A DNA stretch of 64,000 nt from Bin5 sp022821545 (GTDB taxonomy: Bacteria; Chloroflexota; Anaerolineae; Caldilineales; Caldilineaceae), in the NCBI GenBank assembly GCA_963664085.2, contig CAXXLO010000002.1, positions 2,666,001 through 2,730,000 of the forward strand, in the 5' to 3' direction. This document shows positions 42,442 through 51,657 of the stretch, piece by piece. Numbering within the stretch: position 1 is the first letter of the stretch; each line of letters begins with the position of its first letter. Below the pieces are notes generated by a model, which saw nothing but the letters and a program-made list of their open reading frames with translations, was not told the origin of the DNA and ran no database searches. The position numbers and the translations under genes were made by a program.

Positions 42442-43491
42442 CTACTCGGTGGGCCAGCCATCCGGGATCTCGTTGGCTGCCAGCGCTTCCTGCACGGCCG
42501 CGGCGGCGTCCTCGGTCACCCATGCGCTCCAAATTTCCGACCTGCTGTTCAGCCACCAGAGAGCAGCGTCATGGCTGGAGGCGTCACTATTCTCTTCTTG
42601 CCAACGAGCGACCTCTTTGTAAACTTCGATATTGAAGTCCCACGCCTCCAGCATTTCGATAACGTCGGGCGCCGCGTCCACAAGGTCCGGATGGACGGCA
42701 ATCAGAATATCCGCGTCTTCATATGCGCAGGCCTTGTTCGTTTCCCAGCATTCGTCACTATAGGCCGGTTCTTCCAACCGGACAAGGTCCAGAATGAGAG
42801 CGGGATCGTTCGTGCCCCACTGGTATCCTATCCACGGTTCGCCTTTCTCATAGGCGCCGTAAAGGTCGGCGTTCAGCGCCGCTCCGTCGCCAGGGTTTAC
42901 GACATGTACATGGTCTTCAAGCTCGTAGCCGATGACCTGGGCAGCATTGACCTCCTCGCAGGACCAGCCGATTACGCAGGAGACAAGTCGCACCTTTCCC
43001 CCTGTTTCGGGGCTCGCAAACAACTCCTTGAACTGATCGTCCTTCAGGTCTTCCACACTATCCAGCTCAGGATACTGCTCCTGCAGATAGGCGGGAATGA
43101 CGAACGCCGACTGCCAGTCCTTGCCCAGGCTCGCGCCAATCTCAACGACCTCCCCGTTGCCTAACGCCTCGTACCAAGCCTCATCCTGGTTCGGCAGCCA
43201 GATTTCCAGGGTTACGTGTGTGTCACCTTTACGCAAGCCTTGGAACAGGGGCAATGTAGCGCCCAAGACGACATCCGTGGAATAGCCGTAGCCCTTTTCT
43301 ACAATGTACTGAGCAATACGGTTCTGGAGCTCTGCACTGGGCCAGTTCAAGTCGCTGAATATAATCGTATCGATGGAGGGGGCAGGGGCCTCCGCCTCTT
43401 CGCTTGGCGCGCTCTGCTGAACTGGCATCGCACACGCCGCAGTGACGACGATGACGAGTAAGAGTATGAGAATTCGAAAGTGTACACGCAT
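42442..43491 (-). CDS. proX: Glycine betaine/proline-type ABC transporter substrate-binding lipoprotein
   Basis: 349 residues from the ATG at 43491. The signal peptide MRVHFRILILLLVIVVTAAC ends in a lipobox Cys at position 20, followed by a disordered Glu/Ala/Pro linker. The mature part (IIFSDLNWPSAELQNRIAQYI, GATLPLFQGLRKGDTHVTLEIW, WIGYQWGTNDPALILDLVRLEEP) matches the OpuAC/ProX family, with Trp residues suited to caging a quaternary amine. The soluble receptor would deliver an osmoprotectant such as glycine betaine to ProVW. A 440-bp gap with its own promoter separates it from proW. Confidence 0.88.
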   Translation of the reverse strand: MRVHFRILILLLVIVVTAACAMPVQQSAPSEEAEAPAPSIDTIIFSDLNWPSAELQNRIAQYIVEKGYGYSTDVVLGATLPLFQGLRKGDTHVTLEIWLPNQDEAWYEALGNGEVVEIGASLGKDWQSAFVIPAYLQEQYPELDSVEDLKDDQFKELFASPETGGKVRLVSCVIGWSCEEVNAAQVIGYELEDHVHVVNPGDGAALNADLYGAYEKGEPWIGYQWGTNDPALILDLVRLEEPAYSDECWETNKACAYEDADILIAVHPDLVDAAPDVIEMLEAWDFNIEVYKEVARWQEENSDASSHDAALWWLNSRSEIWSAWVTEDAAAAVQEALAANEIPDGWPTE

Positions 43492-43687
43492 GATTTTTCT
43501 CTCCTGTGGAGTGGTTTTTCTGAGGATAGCTGCTGCGACGTCTATCTCAGTTGAAATTCGCCAGGGCAACCCCTCGCCGCAAGGCAGCTATAGGTTCAGG
43601 CCGGCCAGCTTCTCCGACGCCTTCCGTGCAGGCGCCTGGAAGGCCTGAATATCGCGGTTGAGGGTGGGATCTGTACTTCTCCCTTAC

Positions 43688-43717
43688 ATTTTAACAGGTT
43701 TTTCAAATATTGGGCAA
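43688..43717 (-). promoter_or_regulatory. Predicted separate promoter of proX
   Basis: On the minus strand, TTGCCC (43717-43712), an 18-bp spacer and TAAAAT (43693-43688), with a start near 43681, about 190 nt before the ATG. It lies in the 440-bp proW-proX gap (43492-43931), where no credible gene was seen. Confidence 0.55.
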
Positions 43718-43931
43718 TCGAATTACTGTAGCAATGTCTGCCCTGAAATGTAATCGATGCAGGCAAAAGGGGGATGAATTGCCCGAAAGTCATGTGGGCC
43801 AGAGACAAATGCATTGCCGCGCGACTGCTTCCCCGAACGGTAGCCCGGCGCATGTCACCCTGTAAAGAGACTTGGGTTCACAGTTCTGAGGAAAGTACTG
43901 ACTCGGGACTTTTTTCCCTTGCGGCAGGGAC

Positions 43932-45098
43932 CTACCCCGCACTCCGCCTGTCCTGCTGCTCCTGCGCCACCGATTGCGTCAAGCGGTCTATGATGATCGC
44001 CAGGAACACGATTGCCAGCCCCGCGATCGCACCGTTGCCGGGCTGGTTCTTCTGCAGGGCGCGCAGCACGTTGTCGCCCAGGCCGCCCGCGGCCACCATA
44101 CTCGCGATCGTCACCATCGCCAGCGCCATCATCGTCGTCTGGTTAATCCCGGCCATGATCGTGGGCAGCGCCATCGGAATCTGCACTTTCATCAGAAGCT
44201 GAAATGGCGTCGTCCCGAATGCGTGCGCCGCCTCCACGGCCTCTGCCGAGACCTGCCGGATCCCCAGATTCGTCAGCCGGATCACCGGCGGCACCGCGTA
44301 GATCAAGGTGGCGAAGATGCCCGCAGGCTTTCCCAGACCGAAAAAGAGAAGGCCCGGCAGCAGATAGACGAAACTGGGCATCGTCTGCATTCCGTCCAGA
44401 ATCGGGCGCATCAGATTATCCGCCACACGGTTGCGCGCGGCCAGCACACCCAGGGGCAAGCCCACGCCTACTGAAATTACGACAGCCACCACCATCAGCG
44501 CAATCGTATCGATGGTGTTTTCCCACAGGTCCATGAATCCAACGAACAGCAGCGCGAACAAGGTGAATCCCACCATCTTCCAGCGTCCTACCGCAAAAGA
44601 GAGGACCGCAAGCGCCACCACGACGGTCGGCCAGGGAATCCACTTCAACACGTTCTCAATTGTTACCAGGGCATAGGCAACGACGCTGCTCAGTCCGTCA
44701 AAAAGCCAGCTTATCTCTACCGTCAACCAGTCGACGGCCTCGTCTACGGCGCCGCTGATAACCTCCCGCAACGATTTTTCCAGGACAAGTGTACCGCCGT
44801 TGTCAGTCTCGACTTCGGTCCGGGAAACTGTGGTCGGGAACTCCATTTCCGGGCCCCAGATGCCGAAGGAGGCAAGCAGCACAACGAGGACCAGCCCCCA
44901 GGCGACCGGCCAGAAGTAACGAGGAAGCTCGCCCGCCTGGCTGCGCGGCATATGCGACTCTTCAGGCGGCATATCTCTCCTGCCGGCCCCGCGCGGCGGG
45001 AGATCGACTTCCATACCCTCGATCCTCAGTATGGCATCCATTCCAACCGGCCTGCCTGGCGGCTCAGCGCCCGTCTGCGAGCTGTCAATCTGGCTCAT
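43932..45098 (-). CDS. proW: Glycine betaine/proline-type ABC transporter permease
   Basis: 388 residues. A hydrophilic N-terminus (about 1-65) is followed by a first membrane segment (YFWPVAWGLVLVVLLASFGIW), an extracytoplasmic-looking stretch and about six further helices. The inner-membrane ABC coupling motif is EAVEAAHAFGTTPFQLLMKVQIPMALPTIMAGIN (the EAA loop). VGVGLPLGVLAARN and FVYLLPGLLFFGLGKPAGI are typical of ProW/OpuAB. It works with the ATPase at 45114-46328, whose stop is 15 bp upstream of this start. Confidence 0.9.
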   Translation of the reverse strand: MSQIDSSQTGAEPPGRPVGMDAILRIEGMEVDLPPRGAGRRDMPPEESHMPRSQAGELPRYFWPVAWGLVLVVLLASFGIWGPEMEFPTTVSRTEVETDNGGTLVLEKSLREVISGAVDEAVDWLTVEISWLFDGLSSVVAYALVTIENVLKWIPWPTVVVALAVLSFAVGRWKMVGFTLFALLFVGFMDLWENTIDTIALMVVAVVISVGVGLPLGVLAARNRVADNLMRPILDGMQTMPSFVYLLPGLLFFGLGKPAGIFATLIYAVPPVIRLTNLGIRQVSAEAVEAAHAFGTTPFQLLMKVQIPMALPTIMAGINQTTMMALAMVTIASMVAAGGLGDNVLRALQKNQPGNGAIAGLAIVFLAIIIDRLTQSVAQEQQDRRSAG

Positions 45099-45113
45099 GT
45101 CAAAAGCTCCTCT

Positions 45114-46328
45114 CTAGACCGCCGACCCATCGTTGGGAAGCTCATCGACCATTCCAGCCAATAGGGCGCGCCGGTGTATCTCCCCCAGCAGCCGCCCTTC
45201 GTCGTCCACCACCGCGATGAAGTGTTCCGTTTCCGCGGCCAGAGGAATGATTTTCTCAATGAAGGTTGCCGGGCTGGTTGTCGCCAAACCCTCCGTCTGC
45301 GCCGCTTCCAGGACCCCGATGCGCCGGTTTTCCAGATCTGTTATCCGGCCCTGAGTAAGGATTCCCTTGAGGACATTGCCGTCCCCGACCACATAGGCCG
45401 CCTCTGCGTTGTTGTCCCGCATTGCAGACAGCGCAGCGCGGGCGTCCTGATCTTCGTGAATGACGACGTCCGGCTCCCGCATAATCGACCCGGCCCGAAT
45501 CACCTTGGCGCGCGACACATCCTGCACGAACTCGGACACATAGTCATTGGCCGGTCGCGTGACGATCTCCTCCGGAGTGCCTTCCTGTACGATGACGCCG
45601 TCGCGCATGATTGCGATGCGGTCGCCCAGCTTGAGCGCCTCATCCAGGTCATGCGTGATGAAGACAATCGTCTTCTGCAGCTCCGCCTGCAGCGTGATAA
45701 GCTCGTCCTGCATCTCCCTGCGAATAAGCGGGTCAAGTCCACTGAACGGCTCGTCCATGATCAGCACTTCCGGGTCGACCGCCAGCGCCCTGGCCAGCCC
45801 CACCCGCTGCTGCATGCCCCCGCTCATTTCACTGGGATAGTAGTATTCCCAACCCCGCAGGCCCACCGTCTCAATCGCTTCAGCCGACGCCCTGTAGCGG
45901 CTGTCCCTGTCCATGCCCTGTACTTCAAGACCGTACGCCACGTTGTCCAACACGCAGCGGTGAGGAAGAAGCGCGTAGTTCTGAAACACCATCGCAATCT
46001 TGTCGCGCCGAAACTGCCGCAAGTCCTCCGGCGAGTAGGCACAAATGTCCTGACCGTCAAACCGGATCTGCCCCTCCGTCGCCTCGATCAGCTTGATCAA
46101 ACAGCGCGCCAGAGTCGACTTCCCGCTGCCCGAAAGCCCCATCACCACGAAAGTCTGCCCTCTGGGTACGCTGAAGGAAAGGTCCCGCAGCCCCACCACA
46201 AGGCCGAGTTCATCCTGAATCTCGTCGCGGCTCTTAAGTGCGTATTCCTGCTGCAGCGCGCGCTCCGGCCTTTTGCCGAATACCTTCCACAGGCCGCTGA
46301 CCTCTATGTGATAGGTTGCTTGACTCAT
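45114..46328 (-). CDS. proV: Glycine betaine/proline-type ABC transporter ATPase with CBS domains
   Basis: 404 residues. Walker A is GLSGSGKSTLARCL (about 68-81), the signature MSGGMQQRVGLARAL and Walker B VLIMDEPFSGLD, followed by the switch His in VFITHDLDEA. The N-terminus (VFGKRPERALQ) and the C-terminal pair of CBS domains (about 280-395, with ALSAMRDNNAEAAYVVGDGN and DDEGRLLGEIHRRALL) are those of ProV/OpuAA. There the CBS pair senses ionic strength or nucleotides and gates transport. It is first in the transporter operon. Confidence 0.93.
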   Translation of the reverse strand: MSQATYHIEVSGLWKVFGKRPERALQQEYALKSRDEIQDELGLVVGLRDLSFSVPRGQTFVVMGLSGSGKSTLARCLIKLIEATEGQIRFDGQDICAYSPEDLRQFRRDKIAMVFQNYALLPHRCVLDNVAYGLEVQGMDRDSRYRASAEAIETVGLRGWEYYYPSEMSGGMQQRVGLARALAVDPEVLIMDEPFSGLDPLIRREMQDELITLQAELQKTIVFITHDLDEALKLGDRIAIMRDGVIVQEGTPEEIVTRPANDYVSEFVQDVSRAKVIRAGSIMREPDVVIHEDQDARAALSAMRDNNAEAAYVVGDGNVLKGILTQGRITDLENRRIGVLEAAQTEGLATTSPATFIEKIIPLAAETEHFIAVVDDEGRLLGEIHRRALLAGMVDELPNDGSAV

Positions 46329-46435
46329 TTTTTCGCCTGGAGTGATTTCGATTTAAGACTCATTCGACTCTTGCCTGACAAAATCTGATCTCGGGAAAAC
46401 GCGATGGACCGCACTCTGCAGCAACGGCCGTCATG

Positions 46436-47497
46436 CTATGCGGACTCATATACCTGCCGTGTCCGCGCCGCTATCTGTTCCCAGTCCAGTGAATGCGCCC
46501 GCTCCCAGGCAGCCTTTCGCATGGGACCCAGATCCCGTTCCTGAATCTCCATCATCGACCGGCGCAATCCCTCCTCATCCTCCGCACTGTACACAATGCC
46601 CGCTTGCGGAGGAACCAGCTCGGTCAGGCATCCCACGCCCGGAGCGATCACCGGCATCCCAAAGGAGAACGCGGTGATCACGGAACCTGAAGTCAAGACC
46701 TCCAGGAAGGGAAAGACGCCAACATCGCCCGCATTAAACAGATATTGAAACTCATCGTTGGCAAAGTGCCGCGAAGAGCGCAACATCACGCGTTCGTCGT
46801 CCGGCGGCACGGACGCGACCAACTCCTGGCCGTATTCCGTGTAGAACTTGGCGCCCAACAACAGCCGCAGATGATCTCCAGGCAACGATTGAAACACTTC
46901 AATCAGCCGCTCAATCCCCTTGTACCTTCGCACGTTGCCGAAGTAGAAAAACACGAAATGTTCATCATTCAGCCCCATCCGCCGCCGCGCCTCGTCGCGG
47001 CTCACCTCGTTGGCGTACGGGTACATAAAGTTGCCGTGATTGATCACAAAGACACCCTCGGTGCGATGAAAGTGCCTGCGTACAAGCTCGCGGGCGTGCT
47101 CGCAATGGACGATCACCGAGTTCGCCAGATGAGTGATGGCCGTCTGAGCCAGATGGTCCAATTCGCGACTGTTGCTCTCATGCGGATACAGATTGTGGAC
47201 CGTCCATACGATCCTGTATCCGAGCAGTCGCGCAAGGGCCAGGTTGTCGATAAGCTCGGCCAAAAGCCCCAACTGGGACTCCAACGCCTCCCCGGCATAC
47301 ATGTAGTTGGGCCAGTTGAGATGCAAGACGTTGATCTTGCCCTGATTCTCGTGCAGCCAGGCTTTCGTCAGCGTCTCAGGATGCCCCGCCTCCAATTCGA
47401 CGCCGACGCCCTGCATCGCCCGCGCCAGCAGCCCACCGTACGGATTGGCTCGATCCAGCGATAGCCCCGCCGCTTCCCAGAAAAAAACTCCCCGCAT
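46436..47497 (-). CDS. Glycosyltransferase family 4-like protein
   Basis: 353 residues of GT-B type. The N-terminal half includes VLHLNWPNYMYAGEALES and IVWTVHNLYPHES. The C-terminal half has FVFFYFGNVRRYKGIERLIEVF, LLLGAKFY, VGVFPFLEVLTSGSVITAFSFGMPVIAPGVGCLTELVP and GIVYSAEDEEGLRRSM, matching the donor-binding E-x7-E region of GT4 enzymes. No membrane segment is seen, so it is cytoplasmic or membrane-associated. It would transfer a sugar from a nucleotide donor to an unknown acceptor. Neighbours on the same strand are three Gfo genes upstream and proV downstream. Confidence 0.82.
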   Translation of the reverse strand: MRGVFFWEAAGLSLDRANPYGGLLARAMQGVGVELEAGHPETLTKAWLHENQGKINVLHLNWPNYMYAGEALESQLGLLAELIDNLALARLLGYRIVWTVHNLYPHESNSRELDHLAQTAITHLANSVIVHCEHARELVRRHFHRTEGVFVINHGNFMYPYANEVSRDEARRRMGLNDEHFVFFYFGNVRRYKGIERLIEVFQSLPGDHLRLLLGAKFYTEYGQELVASVPPDDERVMLRSSRHFANDEFQYLFNAGDVGVFPFLEVLTSGSVITAFSFGMPVIAPGVGCLTELVPPQAGIVYSAEDEEGLRRSMMEIQERDLGPMRKAAWERAHSLDWEQIAARTRQVYESA

Positions 47498-47602
47498 AAT
47501 CCTGTCCCACTCCGTCCCAATAGCTGTTAATCGCGGCTTCGACCATTTGTATCAGTGTAACCAGGACCACGACCCGGCCGGTCTCTTGCGTCTATTCACA
47601 GA

Positions 47603-48613
47603 TCACTGCAGTCCTACACGGCGCCCGCGGCGAGCCGATTCGTAAGCGGCTTCCACAACCGCCAGCCCGGCAAACCCATCCTCTCCGGGAATCGGATTCG
47701 GACTCTTCCCGGCAACGGCATCCCCAAACGCGGCCAAAAGCGCAACATGAGGTCGCGGCCCTCCCGGTTCGACCGCATAGTCCCGCACTCCGTCCGCAGT
47801 GAGCACCTGCAAGGTCCCGGCCGAGTCCTTGGCCGAAATCGGGGCGGCCGCGATCGACCCTTCCGTACCGCAGATTTCCAAGCCGTTGGCGCGTTCCGGT
47901 TCGTGGTTCGCAGTGGTCCAGTGGCTGGTGATTACCGCCTGCGCCCCGCTCGCCAGTCGCAACAACAGCGTCGCCGTGTCCGCCACCGGAGAACTGTCGA
48001 CCAGCGTCTCCACCAATGCAGCAACCGATTCAGCAGGCCCACACAGAAATCGCAGCAGATCGATACAGTGGATGCCCAGGTCCATCAACGGCCCGCCGCC
48101 GCTGATCTCCGGATCGTGATGCCACACACCCGGCTGCGGCAGGAACCGGTCGGAGAAGTTGATGCGCGCGGCCGTCACTTGCCCGATCGCGCCCTCCTCT
48201 AGGAGACTCCTGATGCGCTGGTGACGCGCGTTGAAGCGCTGATAGTGACAGATCGTCAGCATGACCCCGTTTGCTTGGCAAGCATCGATCATCGCGCGCG
48301 CCTCGCCGGTCGTCAGAGCCATCGGCTTTTCGCACAGCACATGCTTGCCCGCCTCCGCCGCCAGAATAGTCTCCCGCGCGTGCAGGTGGGGCGGCGTGGC
48401 AACGTAAACGGCGTTGACTTGGTCATCTTCCAGGAGCGCTTCCACGCGGTCGTACGCACGCTGCGCCCCGTGTCTGTCGGCAAATCGCTGTGCCGCCTCC
48501 CGCTCGCGCCGCGTAACAGCCGCCAGCTCGTGACCAGGCGCGGCGCAGATCGCCGGCGCCATCTGGCTCTCCGCGATCTTTCCTGCTCCGAGGATGCCCC
48601 AGTGGACAGTCAT
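47603..48613 (-). CDS. Gfo/Idh/MocA family oxidoreductase
   Basis: 336 residues from the ATG at 48613, supported by GAGGGGCGGGG just before it; 34 upstream in-frame codons look non-coding. This is a canonical member: WGILGAGKIAESQMAP (GxGxxG), VNAVYVATPPHLHARETI, LCEKPMALTTGEARAM and GPLMDLGIHCIDLLRFL, where the GGxxxDxGxHxxD motif supplies the catalytic His/Asp. It is the third of three consecutive Gfo genes on this strand. Confidence 0.9.
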   Translation of the reverse strand: MTVHWGILGAGKIAESQMAPAICAAPGHELAAVTRREREAAQRFADRHGAQRAYDRVEALLEDDQVNAVYVATPPHLHARETILAAEAGKHVLCEKPMALTTGEARAMIDACQANGVMLTICHYQRFNARHQRIRSLLEEGAIGQVTAARINFSDRFLPQPGVWHHDPEISGGGPLMDLGIHCIDLLRFLCGPAESVAALVETLVDSSPVADTATLLLRLASGAQAVITSHWTTANHEPERANGLEICGTEGSIAAAPISAKDSAGTLQVLTADGVRDYAVEPGGPRPHVALLAAFGDAVAGKSPNPIPGEDGFAGLAVVEAAYESARRGRRVGLQ

Positions 48614-48668
48614 GCCCCGCCCCTCATCGTCCCCACAGTTATCCGCTTGTTGGACCGAGGAAGGCTTG

Positions 48669-49682
48669 TCACTGTTCCACCGCCTCTTCGCAGCCGCTCT
48701 CCAACGCCCGCTCAAGCGCCGACGCCACCCGGATCGCGGCCAGCCCGTCTCTACCGCTTACGATCGGCTCCCATTTCCCCTGCACCACGCCCACAAAATG
48801 GCTGAACAGCGACCGGAACATCCCTTCCTGCCGCCCATGCAACACGGGCGTATACCCAATATCCGGATAGTCCGGCTCTCCTCCGACGTGATAGATCGCA
48901 ACCGAGTTCTCATGGCCCAACACTTCGGCCGCGCCCTCTCTGCCGTGTATGCTGAAATGCTCAGCCTGCGAGCGTCCGCTGAAAGCCGGAGTGCTCCACG
49001 ACGTCTCCAGTACGCCCACGACCCCATTATCGAAAGTAAACACAGCGATGATAAAGTCCTGCAGTCCCTTCGCCTTCTCTCGAGAGTACGCCTTTACGCT
49101 CGTGATCGGCCGTCCGACAGTCCACAACATCATGTCGATGTCATGCGGCGTCAGCCAGTACGCCAGCGAAAACTTTCCGAGCACCCGTTCTGCCGCAAGC
49201 TGAACGGTGTTGCGCCGCGAATACAGATGCATTACCTCGCCGATCTCGCCCGCCGCCACCGCCGCGCGCATCGCCGCGTAGGGATGGTCGAATCGCAGGG
49301 TGTGGCAGACCATCAACTCCACGCCGGCCTCGTCGGCTGTCTCTACAAACTTCTGCGCGTCCGCCGCCGAAACCGCCATCGGCTTCTCTACCAGCACATG
49401 CTTTCCTGCCTCCAGCGCAGCCAGCACCGGCGCCGTATGCATCCACTCCGACGCCGCCACCACCACCGCCTCTATCTCCGGGTGCTTGGCCAGCATCGTC
49501 TCGTGTCCAACATTCGGATATCCGGGGACACCGTATTGTCCCGCAACCTCGTTGGTAGACTCTTCACTCCTCCCGGATACTGCGACCAGGTTGGTCTCGC
49601 TCAGTTCGCTCGCCAGCCGCGCGTACACGCGCCCCATCCGCCCCGGCCCGACGACTCCAATCTGCAAAGGTGAGTTTGTCAT
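48669..49682 (-). CDS. Gfo/Idh/MocA family oxidoreductase
   Basis: 337 residues. IGVVGPGRMGRVYARL is the GxGxxG region, and VLVEKPMAVSAADAQKF and SLAYWLTPHDIDMMLWTVG follow; the last places the active-site His/Asp pair in a TPHDID context, resembling inositol 2-dehydrogenase-like members. Genes on both sides are also Gfo enzymes of clearly different sequence (gaps of 54-55 bp), so the trio is not a recent duplication. Confidence 0.9.
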   Translation of the reverse strand: MTNSPLQIGVVGPGRMGRVYARLASELSETNLVAVSGRSEESTNEVAGQYGVPGYPNVGHETMLAKHPEIEAVVVAASEWMHTAPVLAALEAGKHVLVEKPMAVSAADAQKFVETADEAGVELMVCHTLRFDHPYAAMRAAVAAGEIGEVMHLYSRRNTVQLAAERVLGKFSLAYWLTPHDIDMMLWTVGRPITSVKAYSREKAKGLQDFIIAVFTFDNGVVGVLETSWSTPAFSGRSQAEHFSIHGREGAAEVLGHENSVAIYHVGGEPDYPDIGYTPVLHGRQEGMFRSLFSHFVGVVQGKWEPIVSGRDGLAAIRVASALERALESGCEEAVEQ

Positions 49683-49736
49683 GTAGTGCTTGCTCTCATT
49701 CTAGGCTTGTTAAGTTCACCGGCTACCGATCACAGG

Positions 49737-50627
49737 TTACTGTCCAATCTTGCTTATCTGAACTGTGCGTCCTCCCTCTTCAGCCGAGCGGACCAACGCC
49801 GCCATCATCGCCATCACCTCGACCGACCAGACGACCGGAAACGGCGGTTCGCCGCTTTCAGCCATCTGGATAACTCTCGCCAATGTTTCAGTATAGAACC
49901 GGCTCCCGTCAACGATATCGGCCTCACCCCAACCCTCCGCCCCGAACACGGCGCCGTGATAAAGGCCCGGTGTCTCGTGGAGCAGATTGACCACCCCCTG
50001 CCGGCCATCAGCATACTGGACGAGCCCGATGTCGCACCGGTCGGTGCGCCGCGTCGTGACCGCCTCCGCGCCGCCCCCCAACAGGGTATGCAACAGTTCG
50101 ACTGCGTGGATGCCATAGAAGAAAGGATGCAATGCCCGCGGGTCGGGGAAGTCGCCTGCCGCTGCGCCGCTGACGACCGCGCAGTTCAACGCGCCAAAGG
50201 CCGCCATCCTTTCCTGCAACTCCATAACCTCCCCTGCAAAGCGCAGCGCCGAACACGACATCAGCGGCACATCCCGGTCCGCGGCCAACCTGACCAGGCT
50301 GTGTACGTCATCCATCTCGTTGGCAAACGGTTTGTCCACAAAGGTCGGAAGGCCCGCCTCAATCGCAAGCCGGGCATGCGGCGGATGGTCGTCACCATAG
50401 CGGTTGACCACCATGGCCAGGTCCACGTCCGTCAGAGCTTCGGCCGGCGTCCCGACCACTTCAGAAATTTGCCACGCCTGCGCCTTCTCCCGCGCCTGGG
50501 CCGCATTCTCCCCCCACAATTTGACCACCTGCGCCCGTCCATGTAACGGGCTGTCCGGCGGGTTGACCAACTGAGTCCACGCTTCGGTATGCGTGCTGTC
50601 CGCTCCGATCATGCCGATTCGTATCAT
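49737..50627 (-). CDS. Divergent Gfo/Idh/MocA-like oxidoreductase
   Basis: 296 residues, shorter than usual. The N-terminal motif is IGMIGADSTHTEAW rather than GxGxxG, a variant with STHTE where other members have glycines and a small residue. PTFVDKPFANEMDD is the EKP-equivalent, and HPFFYGIHAVELLHTLLGGG carries the His region. A clear Rossmann sheet pattern remains, but the C-terminal domain is compact. It is the first gene of the three-Gfo run and divergent from the PhyH gene at 50815. Confidence 0.78.
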   Translation of the reverse strand: MIRIGMIGADSTHTEAWTQLVNPPDSPLHGRAQVVKLWGENAAQAREKAQAWQISEVVGTPAEALTDVDLAMVVNRYGDDHPPHARLAIEAGLPTFVDKPFANEMDDVHSLVRLAADRDVPLMSCSALRFAGEVMELQERMAAFGALNCAVVSGAAAGDFPDPRALHPFFYGIHAVELLHTLLGGGAEAVTTRRTDRCDIGLVQYADGRQGVVNLLHETPGLYHGAVFGAEGWGEADIVDGSRFYTETLARVIQMAESGEPPFPVVWSVEVMAMMAALVRSAEEGGRTVQISKIGQ

Positions 50628-50703
50628 TTTTCTCCCTCTGGGCAGTTATTCCTGTTTTTCGTCGATTCGCAGCCCGGCTTCGCTGCAAACACGCCAAAAC
50701 CGA

Positions 50704-50733
50704 TTGACAGCGAATTCCCCTGTTCGCTATACT
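50704..50733 (+). promoter_or_regulatory. Strong predicted promoter of the second PhyH gene
   Basis: A perfect TTGACA (50704-50709), an 18-bp spacer and TATACT (50728-50733). The start would be near 50740, with a leader of about 75 nt to the AAGGAG-led ATG at 50815. Confidence 0.65.
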
Positions 50734-50814
50734 TCAGCTGCAAACTTCAGCAATGCCGGCCGGTCGTCCGCCTGCGACCGCGAATGCCCGAAAACTCGAA
50801 AAGGAGTTCTCCCC

Positions 50815-51612
50815 ATGGCCCTGACCGACGAACAGAAAGTTTTCTTTTGGGAAAACGGCTATCTGCCTTACCACCGCATCCTCTCTGACGAAGATCTCAC
50901 CGCTCTGCGCAAGCGCAGCGAAGCCATAATCAGCGGCGAACTCAACCACGTGCCGCCCCGCTACATTCAGTTCGAAGCCAAGTTCCGAGACGGCCTGCCC
51001 GCCGACGTCGAGCCGCTTGACGCCGTGCGCAAGATGACCCAGCTCTGCTACTTCGACGACGTCTTCGAACGCACCGCCCGCAAACCGGAAATTGTCGATG
51101 TAATCGACGACCTTATTGGGCCCAACATCAAGCTCTACACCGATCAGCTGATGATGAAGCCCCGTTTCCACGGTACCGTCACCGACTGGCACCAGGACTC
51201 AATGGCCTGGCAAATGTTCGCGCCCCAGGAACACATCAGCTGCTGGGTCGCCCTCGATGACGCTACCATCGACAACGGCTGCATGACCGTCATTCCGGGC
51301 AGCCACAAATGGGGCCCCATCGGGCCTGAATACAAGAAACGCTTCCTGGACAATCCACTCGTCAAAGAGCCGGTGCCCGTGGAGCTGCCCGCAGGCAGCT
51401 GCATGTTCCACCACGGCCTCAACTTCCACCGCACGGGCGCCAACTCCACCCCGCACCGCCGCCGCGGGCTCGCGCTCCACTACATCCGTTCAGAGACATT
51501 GTACTTCGGCATAGAAGACGAAGAGGCCCGTCTTCTCACCGAATGCGAAAAGCCGCGCGGCGAGTTCCGCTTCTTGCTGATCCGCGGCAAGGAGTACCCC
51601 GGCAGAGTCTAG
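50815..51612 (+). CDS. Phytanoyl-CoA dioxygenase (PhyH) family protein
   Basis: 265 residues from the ATG at 50815, preceded by AAGGAG; upstream in-frame codons overlap the predicted promoter. The metal site is TDWHQDSMAW (HxD), with the distal His in LNFHRTGANSTPHRRR and the 2-oxoglutarate Arg close by. The front EQKVFFWENGYLPYHRIL is typical. It differs substantially from the PhyH protein at 11069. It stands alone on the plus strand among minus-strand Gfo genes, with its own strong promoter. Confidence 0.9.
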   Translation: MALTDEQKVFFWENGYLPYHRILSDEDLTALRKRSEAIISGELNHVPPRYIQFEAKFRDGLPADVEPLDAVRKMTQLCYFDDVFERTARKPEIVDVIDDLIGPNIKLYTDQLMMKPRFHGTVTDWHQDSMAWQMFAPQEHISCWVALDDATIDNGCMTVIPGSHKWGPIGPEYKKRFLDNPLVKEPVPVELPAGSCMFHHGLNFHRTGANSTPHRRRGLALHYIRSETLYFGIEDEEARLLTECEKPRGEFRFLLIRGKEYPGRV

Positions 51613-51657
51613 ACGACCGGCAACGCTTGCCCCGCCAAAACTCGCGGCTGTCGCCGG

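Noticed and set aside
43596..43853. 85-codon frame in the proW-proX gap
   Set aside because: No ribosome site, poor composition, and it overlaps the predicted proX promoter.
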